Assembly: GCA_023525715.1 (NCBI GenBank)
Contig: CM042010.1
Span: 84,942,116-85,006,115, forward strand
Direction: 5' to 3'
From: Cichorium intybus
Taxonomy: Eukaryota > Streptophyta > Magnoliopsida > Asterales > Asteraceae
Length of the DNA: 64,000 nucleotides
Below are positions 1 through 13,350 of the stretch, in pieces. Both the position numbers and the translations under genes were made by a program. How positions within the stretch are numbered: the stretch's first letter is position 1; every line of letters starts with the position of its first letter. Below the pieces are notes generated by a model, which did no database searches, was not told where the DNA came from, and saw nothing but the letters and a program-made list of their open reading frames with translations.

Positions 1-1694
1 GGGGAATCTGACATACCTCCACCTCCTGTCCGGAGATCTGATAGAGTACGTCATGCACCTGAATTTTATGGTTTACATATTACTGAAGGTGATGAGTCAA
101 TGGTAGATGACGATGAACCTACCAGCTATCAGGAAGCAATGGCAGGCCCAGATGCTACCAAATGGAAGGAGGCTATGGAGAGCGAGATGAAATCCATGTA
201 TGATAACCAAGTTTGGAACCTGGTTGATCAAACACCTGGCCTTAAAACAGTTGGGTGTAAATGGGTCTTCAAGAAGAAGACAGACATGGATGGAAAGGTA
301 CACACATATAAAACCAGACTGGTGGCAAAGGGTTATACTCAAACCCAAGGGATTGATTATGAGGAAACTTTTTCACCAGTGGCAATGATTAAATTTATCA
401 GGATATTGTTTGCCATCGCAGCCTTTTATGACTATGAAATATGGCAAATGGATGTAAAACCGCTTTCCATAACGGAAAACTTTCAGAAGATGTGTATATG
501 ACACAACCAGAGGGTTTTGTACAGTCCAAATATCCCAATAGAGTGTGTAAACTTGTGAAGTCGATTTATGGACTCAAATAAGCATCTCGCAGCTGGAATC
601 TCTGCTTCGATGAGAAAATCAAAGAGTTTGGATTTTCGAGAAGTGAAGATGAGCCATGTGTATATGTCAGAGCTAGTGGGAGTGCTGTTGTCTTCCTTGT
701 GCTGTATGTTGATGACATACTACTCATAGGAAACAATGTCCCAATGTTGCTAAGTGTTAAAACTTGGCTTGGGGATTGTTTCGCTATGAAAGACTTAGGA
801 GAAGCGGCATACATACTTGGTATAAAGATCTATAGAGATAGATCTAGGCGACTCATTGGTTTAAGCCAGAGTACATACATAGACAAAATCTTGAAAAGAT
901 TCAAGATGCAAGATTCCAAGAAAAGATTCGTGCTTATGCAACGTGGTATGACATTGAGTAGAGACCAATGTCCTAGTTCTAGTGATGAACGAGAAAGAAT
1001 GAGTCGAATCCCATATGCTTCAGCAATGGGATCGATCATGTATGCCATGTTATGTACAAGGCCTGACGTCTCTTGTGCCTTGAGTATGACGAGTCGTTAT
1101 CAGGCCAATCCTGGTGAAAATCATTGGACCACAGTCAAGAACATTCTTAAGTATCTTCGAAGGACGAAGGAAGTGTTCTTGGTCTATGGCGGCATGGAAG
1201 AACTCAATGTAAGTGGTTATAGTGATGCTAGCTTCCAAACCGATAGAGACGACTCCTGTTCGCAGTCAGGATTCATGTTCTTACTGAATGGTGGGGCAGT
1301 AACTTGGAAGAGTACCAAGCAAGAAACAGTAGCTGATTCGACAACGGAGGCTGAGTATATTGCAGTTAATGAAGCTGCAAAGGAAGCCATGTGGATGAAG
1401 AAGTTCATCAGGGATCTCGGTGTTGTTCCTAGCATTGATGGTCCAGTTGAGATGTTTTGTGACAATGAGGGTGCAGTCGCCTTGGCGAAAGAACCCAGAG
1501 CTCACAAGCACACAAGGCATATATACCGGAAGTACCAATATATCCGGAGGCTCGTTGAAGAAGGAGACATCACGATTAGTAGAGTTACATCAGAAGATAA
1601 TCTTGCTGATCCATTCACTAAACCGTTATCTCAGGCCAAGCATGATTCTCATACTAGGTCGATAGGCATTAGATTTGCAAATGAATTGGTTTAA
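1..1694 (+). pseudogene. copia pol fragment: reverse transcriptase and RNase H, broken
   Basis: This encodes the C-terminal half of a copia polyprotein. The frame is open from base 1 to about 470 and includes the RT start (WKEAM, KWVFKKK, DYEETFSPV). A small frameshift near 470-480 moves coding to the frame that runs to the stop at 1694. An in-frame TAA at 579-581 replaces the Gln of the usual GLKQAS motif. The RT catalytic motif YVDD is intact near 705. RNase H follows, with YSDASF, TEAEY and CDN. The protein ends naturally with FTKPLSQAKH and FANELV. Two lesions, with the rest well conserved, point to a fairly recent copy. It cannot make a full polyprotein as it stands. Confidence 0.92.
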
Positions 1695-2567
1695 GTGTAT
1701 TTAATTTAGTTTGATTTGTGTTTGGAACTCAAGCAATGTGAAACTCTATTTGTTTTGAAGATTATTATGTGGAGAACTTAATATATGCATGAAGGCAGTC
1801 ATTTCATTAGTTTATCATTGTGTTCCAATTTTGCATGTTTTATTGACTTCCAGAATAATTATTTTATTATTCAAAACGTCCACAGTCGGTCATACTTTTG
1901 CGAGCAAGTATTGATTCAAGGCTGACATGAGGAATTAGTAAATTGTCCATAGAGATGGACATAGCATAGAGATGCGCTAATTCTCATGTGTACTTAATAG
2001 GGATTAAGTATTTGAGTAACCGGTACCAAGAGATTACTTCATGGAATATGTCACGAGTAATTCTAAGATGGTAATATCTTATATTCTTCAAGCGGAGATG
2101 CATTGATTCTTAGTCCTGCAGTCTGTTATGTCTTGGTTTTCTCCAACGTTGTCCGTAACTAGCAGCCATACAGGGATTGTCCAGATATGACATGATGAGT
2201 GGGCGAGATACGTGTAGTCAAAGTTTATTTGTTCCTTCTGCCCTAACAGGAGAAGCGATATTCGTGGGCCCCTCGATGATTTGGTGTTGACAGCAAATGT
2301 ACGGCCGTACTCGAACTGAATTGATATAGAATCAATAAGTGCAGTTTGTTGTGGTCATCACAAATCTCTATCGGGAAACATAATCTTGAATGTTTGAGAC
2401 TGACAGAATTCCATGTCAGACGTTCATATGGATATCTTGTAGAACAAAGGAATATTTGATCACTTGCCTAAGGGCTGTTTCATTAGATGAACACGACATT
2501 TGTCTAGGATGACATACACCTTACTAGGTTAATGAATATTAGACCATACAGTTGTTATAACAAGTGC
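1695..2567 (+). other. Long 3' noncoding region of E1
   Basis: About 870 bp between the pol stop and the polypurine tract, without a credible ORF. Phrases in it recur, reverse-complemented, in the same place in copia B (26653-27490), the second A-type element (36770-37635), F (about 47450-47940) and D (56399-57178). It is therefore a conserved 3' untranslated region of this copia group rather than random spacer. Confidence 0.7.
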
Positions 2568-2578
2568 AAGTGGGAGAC
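2568..2578 (+). other. Polypurine tract of E1
   Basis: The purine-rich run AAGTGGGAGAC lies directly before the 3' LTR, the expected priming site for plus-strand DNA synthesis. The same tract, reverse-complemented, abuts the LTRs of copia B and D. Confidence 0.85.
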
Positions 2579-3220
2579 TGTTGGTTATATGCCCATCGTT
2601 ATAACAAGTTGGTAATATTATTATAAATAGTAGGGTCCTTTTGGGTTACACGCAAAAGACGATTTAGCTAAAAGAGATTGAAAATAAACTTGAGGGGTTA
2701 AGTTTATTAATATTCCAAAGTAAAGGTATATTAATTAGAAACTTAATGGTTAAGTTTATTAATATACCAAAGTAAAGGTATATTAATTAGAAACTTAATA
2801 AGGATAAAGGACTAAAGTGAAATATCCACAAGGGAGGGGATAAGGATGAGGAGCACTATAAATACAACCCTAGTTTTGAGTTGTAAAGGCTGCCAAACCC
2901 TAATTTTCGTCACTCTCCTCCCACCCCTCGGTATACTGCCGATTTCTTTCAAAACCCTAAGTATTACGTGCTAAAACTTCAAGCAAAGGTATATACTACA
3001 TCAACGGGTGCTGGATCGTTGTCTTGGGTGCGTTTACATTAGAGGAGTTCTATTTTGGGCTCTCGTCATCCTAACAAAATCAGATCTGAGATTTAAAAGG
3101 TATGTCTTCAACCCTCTTTATTTTACAGTTACAAAAGTATACATGATTTTGTGATTCTGGTTGAATACGATTTAGATTTCTGTTTCCACTGCATTTGTTT
3201 TATGTTATCGTATTCCAACA
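2579..3220 (+). repeat. 3' LTR of copia E1
   Basis: The LTR is 642 bp, bounded by TGTTGG and CCAACA. A TATA box (TATAAATA) at 2857-2864 marks the probable U3 promoter. Upstream of it a 52-bp unit is tandemly duplicated (2696-2747 and 2748-2799) with one or two differences, a common enhancer-like arrangement in LTR U3 regions. Confidence 0.88.
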
Positions 3221-6200
3221 AATCATCCCTAGTCCATGAATTATTCAGGTGAATGACCTCTCATCCAATGCCTTGGTGAAAATATCAGCCAATTGTTATT
3301 AAGTATGCACAAAATGAACTTCAATGTTTCCTTCATCAACATGACTTTTCATAAAGTGATAAAGAATGGCTATATGCTTTGTCTTGGAATGTTGAACAAA
3401 ATTATGATAAATTTGGATTGCACTTTGTAAATCATAGAACATTGGTATCCTTCGCATGTTAATTGTATAATCTTTAGGTTGACTTTGAATCTAGATTATT
3501 TGCGAAGGGCGGGCTGCAGGTGCTACATATTCAGCTTTTGCAGTTGATATGGATACACATGCTACATATTCAGCTTCTACAGTTGATATGGATACACATG
3601 TTTGTTTCTTTGATTGCCAGCCGATGAGTTTACCATCCACAAATTAACAACCTCCGGATGTGCTCTTGCGATCAATAAAACAACCACCTAGATCCTAATC
3701 TGAATATGCTTGAAAGTATAAGCCTGAATTTGCAGGGCACCAAAGGCCATGTGCATGTGTATGATGTAGATAACGAAAGATTGTCTTTACTGCAGCAAGA
3801 TGGGGTTCTTGTGGATCCAATTGATATCTTGCATAATTACACACAGAGAACATAATATTTGGCCTACTAGCTGTAAGATAAAGCAGTGATCCAATCATAT
3901 TCCTGTAGTTTTGAAGATCAACCTTCGGTTTGTCCAACGAAGGATTCAACCTTGTACCTACAGCCATTGGAACTTTGGCATTTGAACAATTAGTCATTCC
4001 GAAGAGCTCAAGGAGGCATCGGGTGTATTTTTGTTGATTGATAAAAATGCCTCTTTTGATTATTTGACTTGTAATCCAAGGAAAAAGTTAATTTTTCCAA
4101 TCATGCTCATCTGAAATTTACTTTTCATCATATTTTCAAATTCTTTTGTTAAGGAAGGATCAGTGGATCCAAAGATGATATCATCAACATAAATTTAGAC
4201 CAACATAAGATGTTGTCCAACTTTCTTTCTAATAAGTGTTGGATCCACTAAACCGTGCTTAAAGCTTGATTGTTTTAAAATTTTTGTCAGGGCCTCATTC
4301 CAAGCACAAGGAGCTTGTTTTAAACCGTAGACAACTTTGTCCAAAATGTAACAGTGATCCGAATGTTCTTTATTAATAAAGCCAGGTGGTTGTTCAACAA
4401 AGACTGTTTTCTCAATATCTTCGTTTAAGAAGGCACATTTGACATATATTTGATAGACATCAAAGTTTTTGTGTCCATCATAAGCTAAACATATCCGAAC
4501 GGACTTAAGTCTGGCAACAGGTGCGAAGGTTTCTTCATAATCGATGCCTTCCTGTTGACAATAGCCTTTGACAACCAACCTTTCCTTATTTCAGATCACA
4601 TTACCTTCGGTGTCAAGCTTATTGTGATATACCCATTTCAGACCTACAATCTAAGCATTTGTTGGTTTTGGAATGAGTCTCCACACTTTGTTTCTTTCAA
4701 ACTCTTCCAATTCCAATTGCATTGCTTCAATCCAGTCAGGGTGATCAAAAACATCTTTGAAGTTCGTGGGTTTAATTTTTGAAATGGAAACATTAAACAT
4801 GCACAATTTAGAATTTTTGTTTAAATTTTGTTGTTTTTTATGAAGTTCTGCACGTGTCATAACCATATCATGATCATCACCGGTGACTTGAGATTGAGGA
4901 AGACTCTTCGTCTATTTCTCCGAAGAAGGATAGTTTGTATCAAACTCAGGTGGTCCTTCGGCTACGACTTCCTCAGTATCTGAAGGATAACCTAAAACGA
5001 ATTGAGAGTCATCATTGGTTTCATTTGTAGGTGAGGGTAGAGGATTTAGAGTAAGAGTTTGCTCCCCCTAGTTCATCGATGGAGGTGGAATTGAAACTCC
5101 TGGCTCCCCTTGCACATCAAGATATAATGATAGAATATGTGAAATTTCATGCAAAGGCGTGCGGTTGTTGGTGTTGATATACTCCCCCTCTAGTCCAGAA
5201 GAATTCGAAGGATGGTTTGTTGATTGTCCTTCGACTGAAGAGGAATAACTATTTTCAATGCTTGTGGAAGTTTCTTGTGGACCATCTGAGAGTTTTGTGG
5301 ACTCAAACATTTGATTGTCTGTTGCGTTTACTTCGGCATCTGCAGCCTCACATGTGGATCAAAGAGAAGATGGAAATCAGCATGAAACGATAATAGTGGT
5401 AAAGCATCCGAAGCTGATTCAGGAAAGATTGAAGATATAGGAAAAGTAGTTTGAGATTTCTTGATGTAGAAGTCATCAAATGAGAGATTGAAAGTTTCTT
5501 CTATTTTTCTTGTTCTCTTGTTCATGACTCTATAAGCTTTTGAATTAGGAGAATATCCCAAGAATATGCCTTCGTCTGACTTGTCTTTGAACTTGGATAA
5601 TGGATCTTTCAATTTTAATATGAAGCACCGGCATCTGAAGACGTGAAGAAATTTTACATTTGGTTTTTGTCTGTTGAGTACTTCATATGGAGTTATGTTG
5701 AAACACTTGTGAATGTAGGATCGATTATGAGTAAAGCATGCGATTGAAAGAGCTTTGGCCCAAAACTACATTGGTAAATTAGCAAAATTTAACATTGTTC
5801 TTGCAGCCTCGCACAAGGAGCGATTACGATGTTCAACAACCCAATTTTGTTGAGGGGTGTAAGGTGTTGAAAAGTTGTGTGTAATGCCTTTTTCTTTCAA
5901 AAATCCATCCAAAGTTTGATTCTTAAACTCGGTTTCATTATCACTATGTATCGTTCATACGATTCTCTTCAATGTAACTTCCATGTTCTTGATAAAATCT
6001 ATGATTTCTTTTACAGCATCGAATTTGTTTCGAATAAATAAAACCCAAGTGAATCTAGAGAAATCATCAACTATCACTAGAACATATTTCTTCTTCCCTA
6101 GTGATTCAACTGCAGATGGACCACATAGATCCATGTATAAAATAGAAAGGGGTTCGGTGATCTTCGGATCAACAACAATTGGATGCCTTTGCTTTGTTTG

Positions 6201-6272
6201 CTTGCCATGTTCACAAGAAGAACAGAGTATATCATTTTCAAATTTAAGTGCAGGCAAGACACAAACCAGATC
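3221..6272 (-). pseudogene. Ty1/copia element A, pol region (integrase, RT, RNase H), decayed
   Basis: Read on the minus strand from 6272 to 3221, this encodes the end of the protease-integrase linker (CSSCEHGKQTKQ zinc-binding part), the integrase core start (MDLCGPS), the post-integrase segment (IFLGYSPNSKAYRV), RT (DYEETFAPVARL, VEQPPGF, YGLKQAP, YVDD near 4180) and an RNase H remnant ending in ADIFTKAL near 3260. Stops and frameshifts split it into at least six open pieces, including a stop just before YVDD. Its protein differs clearly from E1 and D, so it is a separate copia lineage. It is cut on the left by the E1 LTR and on the right by the T1 gypsy LTR. The gag at 17971-18851 may be the other half of this element. 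Confidence 0.88.
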
Positions 6273-8207
6273 TGTGACAACCGTCGATTTTGGTCAACAA
6301 AGTCAAGAAAAGTCATCAGGTCAACTCTACTCATATTAGGATTTTAGGAGGAATGCAATATTCCCTAATGTTTCTAATGTACAATTGACAAGTTATAATA
6401 CAAAGTACCTTTCCTTCTACCAATTATTGAATATAAAACCCTAATTAGGATTAGGAACATAAAAATTCGATAATTCAATTAAATATTATTTTGGTATAAA
6501 TAATATTCATAACAAACTGCAGTTGTGTCCATGAACCCATTAATACTTGTTAAGTTGAGGATAGAGTTCACATAATTAATTTTTGGATAAATTGGTCGTC
6601 AAATACGATGAATTCGATACTGACTTATAAACTATATTTAATATTCCAACACACTTTCCACCATCATATTAGCCTTTGGAATACATTTTTAGATTAAGTA
6701 TAATAATCTAGTATTTTATTTTGCTATTCTTTTATTTTTCCGGAGAATCCTTATTTATCGCAAATCCGGAATTATACCGCGTTTTAAACGCTTAGCCTTT
6801 ATATAAAATGGCAAGACATGTTTTATGTCCAAAATCTCTTTTAAAACTTCTAACATTATTGCTAAACATTATTATTAATAATTTGGCTTCCAACTATTTT
6901 AATCTTGCATAAATCACCCTTAACTTTTATAAAAGTCACCGAACTTTATAAAAATACACAAGCTTTTATAAGATTAACACTTTGTCTTATTCTCCTTCCC
7001 TTTCCTATGCATGGGACGATTTCCCACACCCAAAAGCAAATGGTCTCCTTGCTTAAGTTGGTGATTTGATTAAAGATGCATTATACTTCCAAGACTTGCA
7101 CCAAAAGAGCTAAAATGATTTATCTTCTAACTTCCATGCATTCAAACTTGCCACTCTTCCTCTCCTAGACCACCATAAAACCGTGAACCCCCCCCCCCCC
7201 TCCACCTTCACGTTCACAGTTTTGCAGGAAGGAAAACACACCATTTTTCTTTAAAAAAATCTTCTCTCAAAGTTCTTTCAAGATCCTTACAAGAAAGCTT
7301 CAAGTTTCCTAGCATTTCCTAACTTTCTTAGCATTTTGGTAAGTGTTCTTATGATCCTTGTTCATATTTTTGTGACCCAATTCCCTCCTAACATCTAGAT
7401 CCACAAAAATATGTAGGGTGTTCTTGAGTTTGTTGCAAACTCATCCTTGTTCTAAGTTACAAGTGTTGAACCTTCTTCTTTTGGATCTTCATCTTCTAAA
7501 AACACATCCAAAGGTGAGTTCATAGGGCATTTTTATCTTTATCCAAGCTTTTAGGGGGATAATACAAGTTATACCATGAAGATGGTTATATACTAGTTTT
7601 GTGTAAAAATGTTTTCTACTTGAAATAATGTTATATCCTAATATTATGAATATTATTATGTGTTATGTTGAGTAAAATACAAATCTTTGAAAAATGAGTA
7701 TAAACATGTTGGAAGTTCTTGAGAAAAAATCATAAAAATAAAACTATAAAAACTACGGGTTTCATGAACGGAATATGACTTTTCTAGCAAAAATGGTTAT
7801 AACTGAGTTATTACACCATTTTTGTGGGAAATAACTCAAAACATTTTATTTTGAACATATGTTATGAAACTAGTTAAAAATACCAAAGTTTTGGACTTAC
7901 AAAATTAAAACCTAAAAAGATGTCATTTTATGTAAAATTTGGGTTTTCTAACAAAAATGGTCATAACTAAGTTATGGTACCATTTTTGTAAGATTTGAAC
8001 TAAAATATATTATTTTTAACATATACAGGTAACTTGGCTTAAATGTCACAAAATGGCAAAAGTAATTCTTACAAGGCTTATAATTAAATATTTAACGTTG
8101 TGATGTAAAAATGTCAAAAACTAGATAATTGACTTTATCATGCTAAAAGTCCACATACTTGTGTAGATGTATAATATATGTTATTTATGAACATCTAAGT
8201 ATATTAA

Positions 8208-8305
<98 letters not shown>

Positions 8306-8309
8306 CATA
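6273..8309 (+). repeat. 5' LTR of T1, left part
   Basis: This is the first 2 kb of the T1 LTR, AT-rich and without genes. It contains a run of 12 C at about 7189-7200 and ends in a long (AT)n tract. Phrases near 6430-6800 (for example AAAAATTCGATAAT and TACCGCG) recur at 37830-38130, marking a related LTR there. Confidence 0.75.
8212..8301. repeat. (AT)n microsatellite
   Basis: About 90 bp of nearly pure AT dinucleotide immediately left of the Helitron 3' terminus. Confidence 0.97.
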
Positions 8310-11300
8310 CTAGGTTATTAACCCGTGTGTTACACGGATAGCTAATTAAAACAATTTAAATAATAAAAATATATATTATTTATTAAAAATTTTGAAAAGT
8401 ATTGAGGAAAAAATCATGGTGTATTTATGAAATGGACAACTAACTTTTCTTAATCTGAAGAGAACTTTGTTCAACTATTTGAATGCAAAAGGCAAAAAGT
8501 CGACTAATATCTAAAATCTATAAAGTGTCATTCTGAAGTATCAAACACTTCTCATTGACCCATAATGAATGTAATATCTTTCTTTTGAACTTGTTTAGTA
8601 AAAGTTGCAAGAATTCCATTTGCATAGGATTCCAAGTTGAAATCATATATTTCTCATTGTTATCATTACATTAAAACTAACAATACATGTCTTTATTTGT
8701 TCTCATTGAAGAGTACTTTAGCCACTAAAGAATAAGTCAGAGTTACATGAAATGATTCCTTAAATCAAGCATTTCATCTTTCATGGAATAAAATATTAGA
8801 GGATTCCTGGTCAAAACCATATTTCTCATTGTTACCATTACATTTAAACTAACATGTCTTTTTTTTTTTAAAGTATTTTAGGCACTTGAGAATAAGTTAG
8901 ATTAATATGAAATGATATTTTAAATCAATCGTTTAACATTTCATGTATTGAAATATTATTCAAATTAATTATTCTTATAATTTTTTTAACACAATTGCTA
9001 TATGTTAATATAAATAAATGTAATGAATATAGTGATTATGAATATTATACAACCTCACATAATTATTATAGATGTAGGTTACGTAAGTTAATCTTCCAAA
9101 TGTAGGTTACATAATTTATTTCTATACATATTAGCGTTATTGTGCCCTGTAGCTTATTTTCAATAATAAAATAACAATGAAACTGTTATAAGTTGAAATA
9201 GCGAGGTTGCATACATGATTTATAGTCCAGCTATTAGAAGCCAATAGGTGACTATCCTCAAAGTTGGCTTAAACTCTTGATTATTTAAAATCTCAAATAT
9301 AGAAAGAAGAGCCATACACCAAGCTCATACTTCAAATGTCAAAGTATTGAAAAAAATAAAGGATTTGTAGATTTTATTTTAAGCTATTTTATAGCCAATC
9401 CATTATGAGATGGACTTTATGATTTTTTGCAAAAAAAAGTGAAATATCAAAAAAAAAAAAAACATTATATTCTTATTAAGAGAAAATTACATTATTGTTT
9501 CAATATGATTCAAACATCATAGCTTCTCATATGTCGCTCCAAAAAGCTCCACTTTCCTTTATATGTCCCCACATTAATCACCTGCATAACATTTTTGGTC
9601 TTTATGTTATCGGTGCTTTCAGTACTACCGTTACTTTTGCCATTATTCCTATTTAACCCTCGGTTCTATTCTTGCTGGTTTTAATTTTGTTCGCTTCTTG
9701 GTATTGCTTTTTTCACTTCAACCTATCAAGAATCAAGAGTTGGAATGACTTGAATCAAGATGAAAGAGATGCATATGTCATAAGTAATTTATAAGATTAT
9801 ACCAACCTATAACTTGATACCACGCTTTACATTTTGTGCAAGAAAATGTACAAAAAAGATCATACGCTTAACCCATTTTAACTTCGATTTATTTTAATTA
9901 GGCTAATATGGGAGGAAACAATATACCTAGATCCTAAGATGCATATGTCATAAGTAATTTATAAGCTTTTACACTACTAAGCATTACATTTTTACAATAT
10001 AATGAATGTTTTCTATCTTTTCAATGCCGACTGTAATGTTAATCGAAAAAAGAGCAAACATAGCATTTCAATGGAAATAACAAATAGTGCATTACAATGT
10101 AAACGAAAAAAAGAGCAAAGCTACAAAAAAACATACTCAACAATCTAATAGGCTAAAACAGATGCCCTACTTCTTAGCACTACACTACTCTAAAATATGC
10201 TATTACATTTCGATCATACTTAGGTGCCAGACTTATTTGTAAAAGAAACGTGTGATGATTAAACTTTCAATTAGGAATTATACATGTTTTGAAAGGATCC
10301 ATGTGGTTTCACGAGTTGATAATTGAAATATTATTTATATTAAACACACCAAACCTGTAACTATTATTGTTAATACCGGTAAGGAAAATGAAAAAAGGTA
10401 CATATTCAACAAAGTAGGTCTATGATAACGCATAAATTTGATCTAAAATACCAGGCTAAAACTATAGGATCAGGGTAACATATAAAAGCTTGTAACTCCA
10501 CTACTCTTACCAAAAGCCCTGATTCTTTAACGACAACCCTAATGTGCTATCTCATGGCTTAAATTTCATGGTTTCTTACAAATATTTGAGACAAAGTTAT
10601 GTACCCAGGTTTTAATTAACAGATATTAAGAATCAAAAGAAGTCCCTACTGTCATCCTCACTATCTTACTGCTACATGTTGTCGGAAGTCTCTTTTCTCT
10701 GTAATCTCTTTGCTATGCCTGCAAATGAAAATTTCCAATAAACAGAAAAAATAAACCTTAATTGAAGATAGATGTTGCACTTGATTTCATATGTAAATTC
10801 TTGAACTCTATTCCTTTTTAATGGATTACTTTAAAAGAAGAAAAAATATTTCATCAAAAAACTTCATTAAAGAAACTGCCTCGTCTACTTTTTTCATCGT
10901 CACCTTCATCCAAAAGACTTCATTAAAGAAACTGCCTCATAGAGGCATTTTATCGAACATGTTAACTGCTACCTGGAAGGGCATGAACGACTTGTGAAAA
11001 ACAAACCTTTATTAGGTGTGAAGCTTCTGGAAAATCTAGTTGTAGTTTGGGTATAGTTTCTCTAGAAACATAAAACAAAATTTCAGTTACTACATGAGCT
11101 CTAAGAATATATAATCCGGGATGTTGAAAAAAACCCACAAATCTAAGACAATCAGAACCTGCTTTGTGATGTATCATGGGGATTATGGTGGAGAATGAAA
11201 CTGGAAAACACTATAAATTTGAGCATATGATTAGCATAATTAGGGATTGATTGAGAGAGATTGAACCGAATAGAGATGACAACTACGATAATATTGCGAT

Positions 11301-12222
11301 TACCTTGATTATAGTTGATTTTATGGGAAGTGATTGTTGGTTGTTGATAATGGGATGCAATCTTAAACTTGTTCTTCTTCCAGAAGCCATCCGAGTGAAC
11401 TAATTGAGAAAACAGATTGAAAGTTATTTGGTTAATGTCTTCACATCGAAACCCAGATTGATGGTTGAATTCGGTGGAGAAGGCGTGGATATAAATGTGT
11501 AGATGTATTCCAATCAAAATACAAACAAAGAAAATGTAATGAAAATTATCCAAACATTACCTACATCGATTTTTAAACCAAATCAGATAACTATGTAAGA
11601 GCACAAACGACTAAAATTGACAGACGCGGAATGAGCAACCATCATCATTGATATTGTTACATCGGAACCGATATCAATAGCGGGATTTAAATGTGTAAAT
11701 GTATTCTAATCCAAAAGGGTACATCTTTACCTAAATCAACAACGGGAAAACAATGTCGAAATGTGAACTAAATTAGGCAGAATTGAAAATTATCCCAATG
11801 ATTGAGGTATTCTGTATTTATGAGAATAGAAACCGATTAGATTGCAGAGGTAATACAAGTGAGCGGGAAAATTGAGCGTGAATTATGGAGTTCAAACGTT
11901 GAACTACAGACTGAAAAGACGAACTTGAGGAGATATAGGGGTGAATCGGATACCAAATTAATAGCAGTGATAAGACCCGCTCTTAATTACGGGAGGGGAT
12001 AACTGTCATAAATTAATCGTGGTGATAGGGGAGGATTCAAAATAATTATCATAACTGTCTTCCTATTTTAGTGGGATAGATTTCTAGATAGATTTAATTA
12101 TAGAGAGTAAGATACGGTAGAATAAGTTTAGGCGGGAAATAAAATTCTAGTAGTTGTTAGAGTACGACACGTGGTAAAGCAGGCTGTAGAAAAATGTCAT
12201 GTGGCAGGTTTAGGATTCCTTT

Positions 12223-12234
<12 letters not shown>
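8310..12234 (-). mobile_element. Non-autonomous Helitron-like element in the T1 LTR
   Basis: Read on the minus strand, the 3' end has the Helitron signature: a hairpin with stem CCGTGT/ACACGG (8323-8337), about nine bases, then CTAG (8310-8313) followed by host T. The other end, on the minus strand, reads into TATTATAATAAAGG next to an AT run, like many plant Helitron 5' ends, but the exact TC start is lost in the microsatellite. No helicase or Rep domain is recognisable, so it is non-autonomous. The interior holds local duplications (about 8640-9000, a 28-bp direct repeat at 9768 and 9938, and 10858-10935). Minus-strand open segments at 10962-11177 and 11152-11553 could be captured exons, but I do not recognise them. 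Confidence 0.66.
10962..11177 (-). other. Unidentified open segment, possible captured exon
   Basis: A 71-codon minus-strand reading frame inside the Helitron. Coding-like text (HHKAGSDCLRFVGFF, then ETIPKLQLDFPEASHLIK) ends at AAG followed by GTTTGT, which could be a splice donor. I do not recognise a family. Helitrons often capture exons, so a fragment is plausible, but chance remains possible. Confidence 0.25.

Positions 12235-12308
<74 letters not shown>
12228..12308. repeat. (AT)n microsatellite
   Basis: About 80 bp of AT dinucleotide at the right edge of the Helitron-like element. With the tract at 8212-8301 it suggests insertion into, or expansion of, an AT repeat in the T1 LTR. Confidence 0.97.
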
Positions 12309-12314
<6 letters not shown>

Positions 12315-13334
12315 GTGTGTGTGTACAACGAAACACTTAAAATAAACTATAATAGGTATAGTTTATGGGTACCAATACTATCATCACATTTTGGGACAAC
12401 ACAAATAATTATATAAAAGTATATAGTTATTATACACTATTTTATTATCATGGGAAAAGTGATAATTAAAAATACAAGGGTTTTCACTTACAAATAAAAC
12501 GTAAACATGTTGAAAACAATTATGTGAGACAAAGTTTTAACCGTACTTATTAAAGTACACATACTAAAGCACTAAACTATAACCAGAGTCTCGGTAAAAG
12601 AGCATGATACTTGTGTATAGATCTATACGGGATTGACAATCCCGCACCTAAGCTGCTCGCTACAGCTAGACCGGTAGGTATGGGGTGACAAATGTATAAC
12701 ATTCTGACGCTTGAAGAACGTCACAACAGGCCTACTTCGGTCATAGTATGGCTATAGGGAACTCACATAGGAATTCAACAATACAGATAGTTTACGAGCA
12801 AACATGTATTAAAATGGTTTCATAGAAAGATAAAACTACGTAACATGTATTAAAATGGTTTCATAGAAGGATAAAACTACGTAATATTATTTTCAAGTAT
12901 ATAAATACTTACACGTTTTCGGTCTTTGGGTTTTAAGACTACAGCTGATTTATAAGAAAATATTGGATTTTCTGGGTTCAAACACTATCTTTTTACAAGA
13001 AAAAGGTTTATGGATTTTCTCATACAAAACTCTTATGGGCTCACCAAATTAATTGTTGACACTCTTTCAAAACTACTTGTATTCTCAGGAAACTGCTGGA
13101 TTCGGTAATCGCAAGCTTTTGAGGATGAGCCACTACGGCGTCGTATTACTTATTTTGACATCATATTGTAATTGTTTTTTAAACAAACAACATTTTGAAA
13201 CTATGTAACATTCACAATTATATTTATGATGGTTGTGTTTGCTTTGATCACTATTGTACAAATATTGTTGTGATAATGTTCATGAAGTCATCCACCCCTA
13301 GACGTTTCCGCCATCCTGGTTTGGGGGTGTGACA
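12309..13334 (+). repeat. 5' LTR of T1, right part
   Basis: This completes the LTR and ends GGGTGTGACA directly before the primer binding site. A 41-bp unit is tandemly duplicated at about 12801-12882 with one change. The AT-rich text is otherwise featureless. Confidence 0.8.
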
Positions 13335-13350
13335 CATTAGTATAAGAGCG
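13335..13350 (+). other. Degenerate primer binding site of T1
   Basis: The sequence CATTAGTATAAGAGCG sits exactly after the LTR. Intact elements in this window have the initiator tRNA-Met complement TGGTATCAGAGCC in this place, so this is the same site with several substitutions. Confidence 0.75.

Larger units (their letters stand above)
1..3220 (+). mobile_element. Ty1/copia LTR retrotransposon E1, 3' part
   Basis: The visible order is pol (reverse transcriptase then RNase H), an 884-bp noncoding stretch, a polypurine tract and a 3' LTR, so this is the 3' portion of a copia element whose 5' part lies left of the window. The LTR begins TGTTGG and ends CCAACA, a perfect terminal inverted pair. 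Its right edge abuts the end of another copia pol on the opposite strand, so E1 probably inserted into copia A. The target duplication cannot be tested because the 5' LTR is outside the window. Its protein is close to that of element D at 55250-64000, so the two are probably related families. Confidence 0.93.

Noticed and set aside
6272..6300. T1 start read as a Helitron or TIR end
   Set aside because: TGTGACAAC pairs with the GTGTGACA terminus and primer site at 13334, which fits an LTR.
8159..8341. Apparent small protein of alternating Ile and Tyr
   Set aside because: It is the translation of an AT microsatellite; the same holds for 12171-12416.
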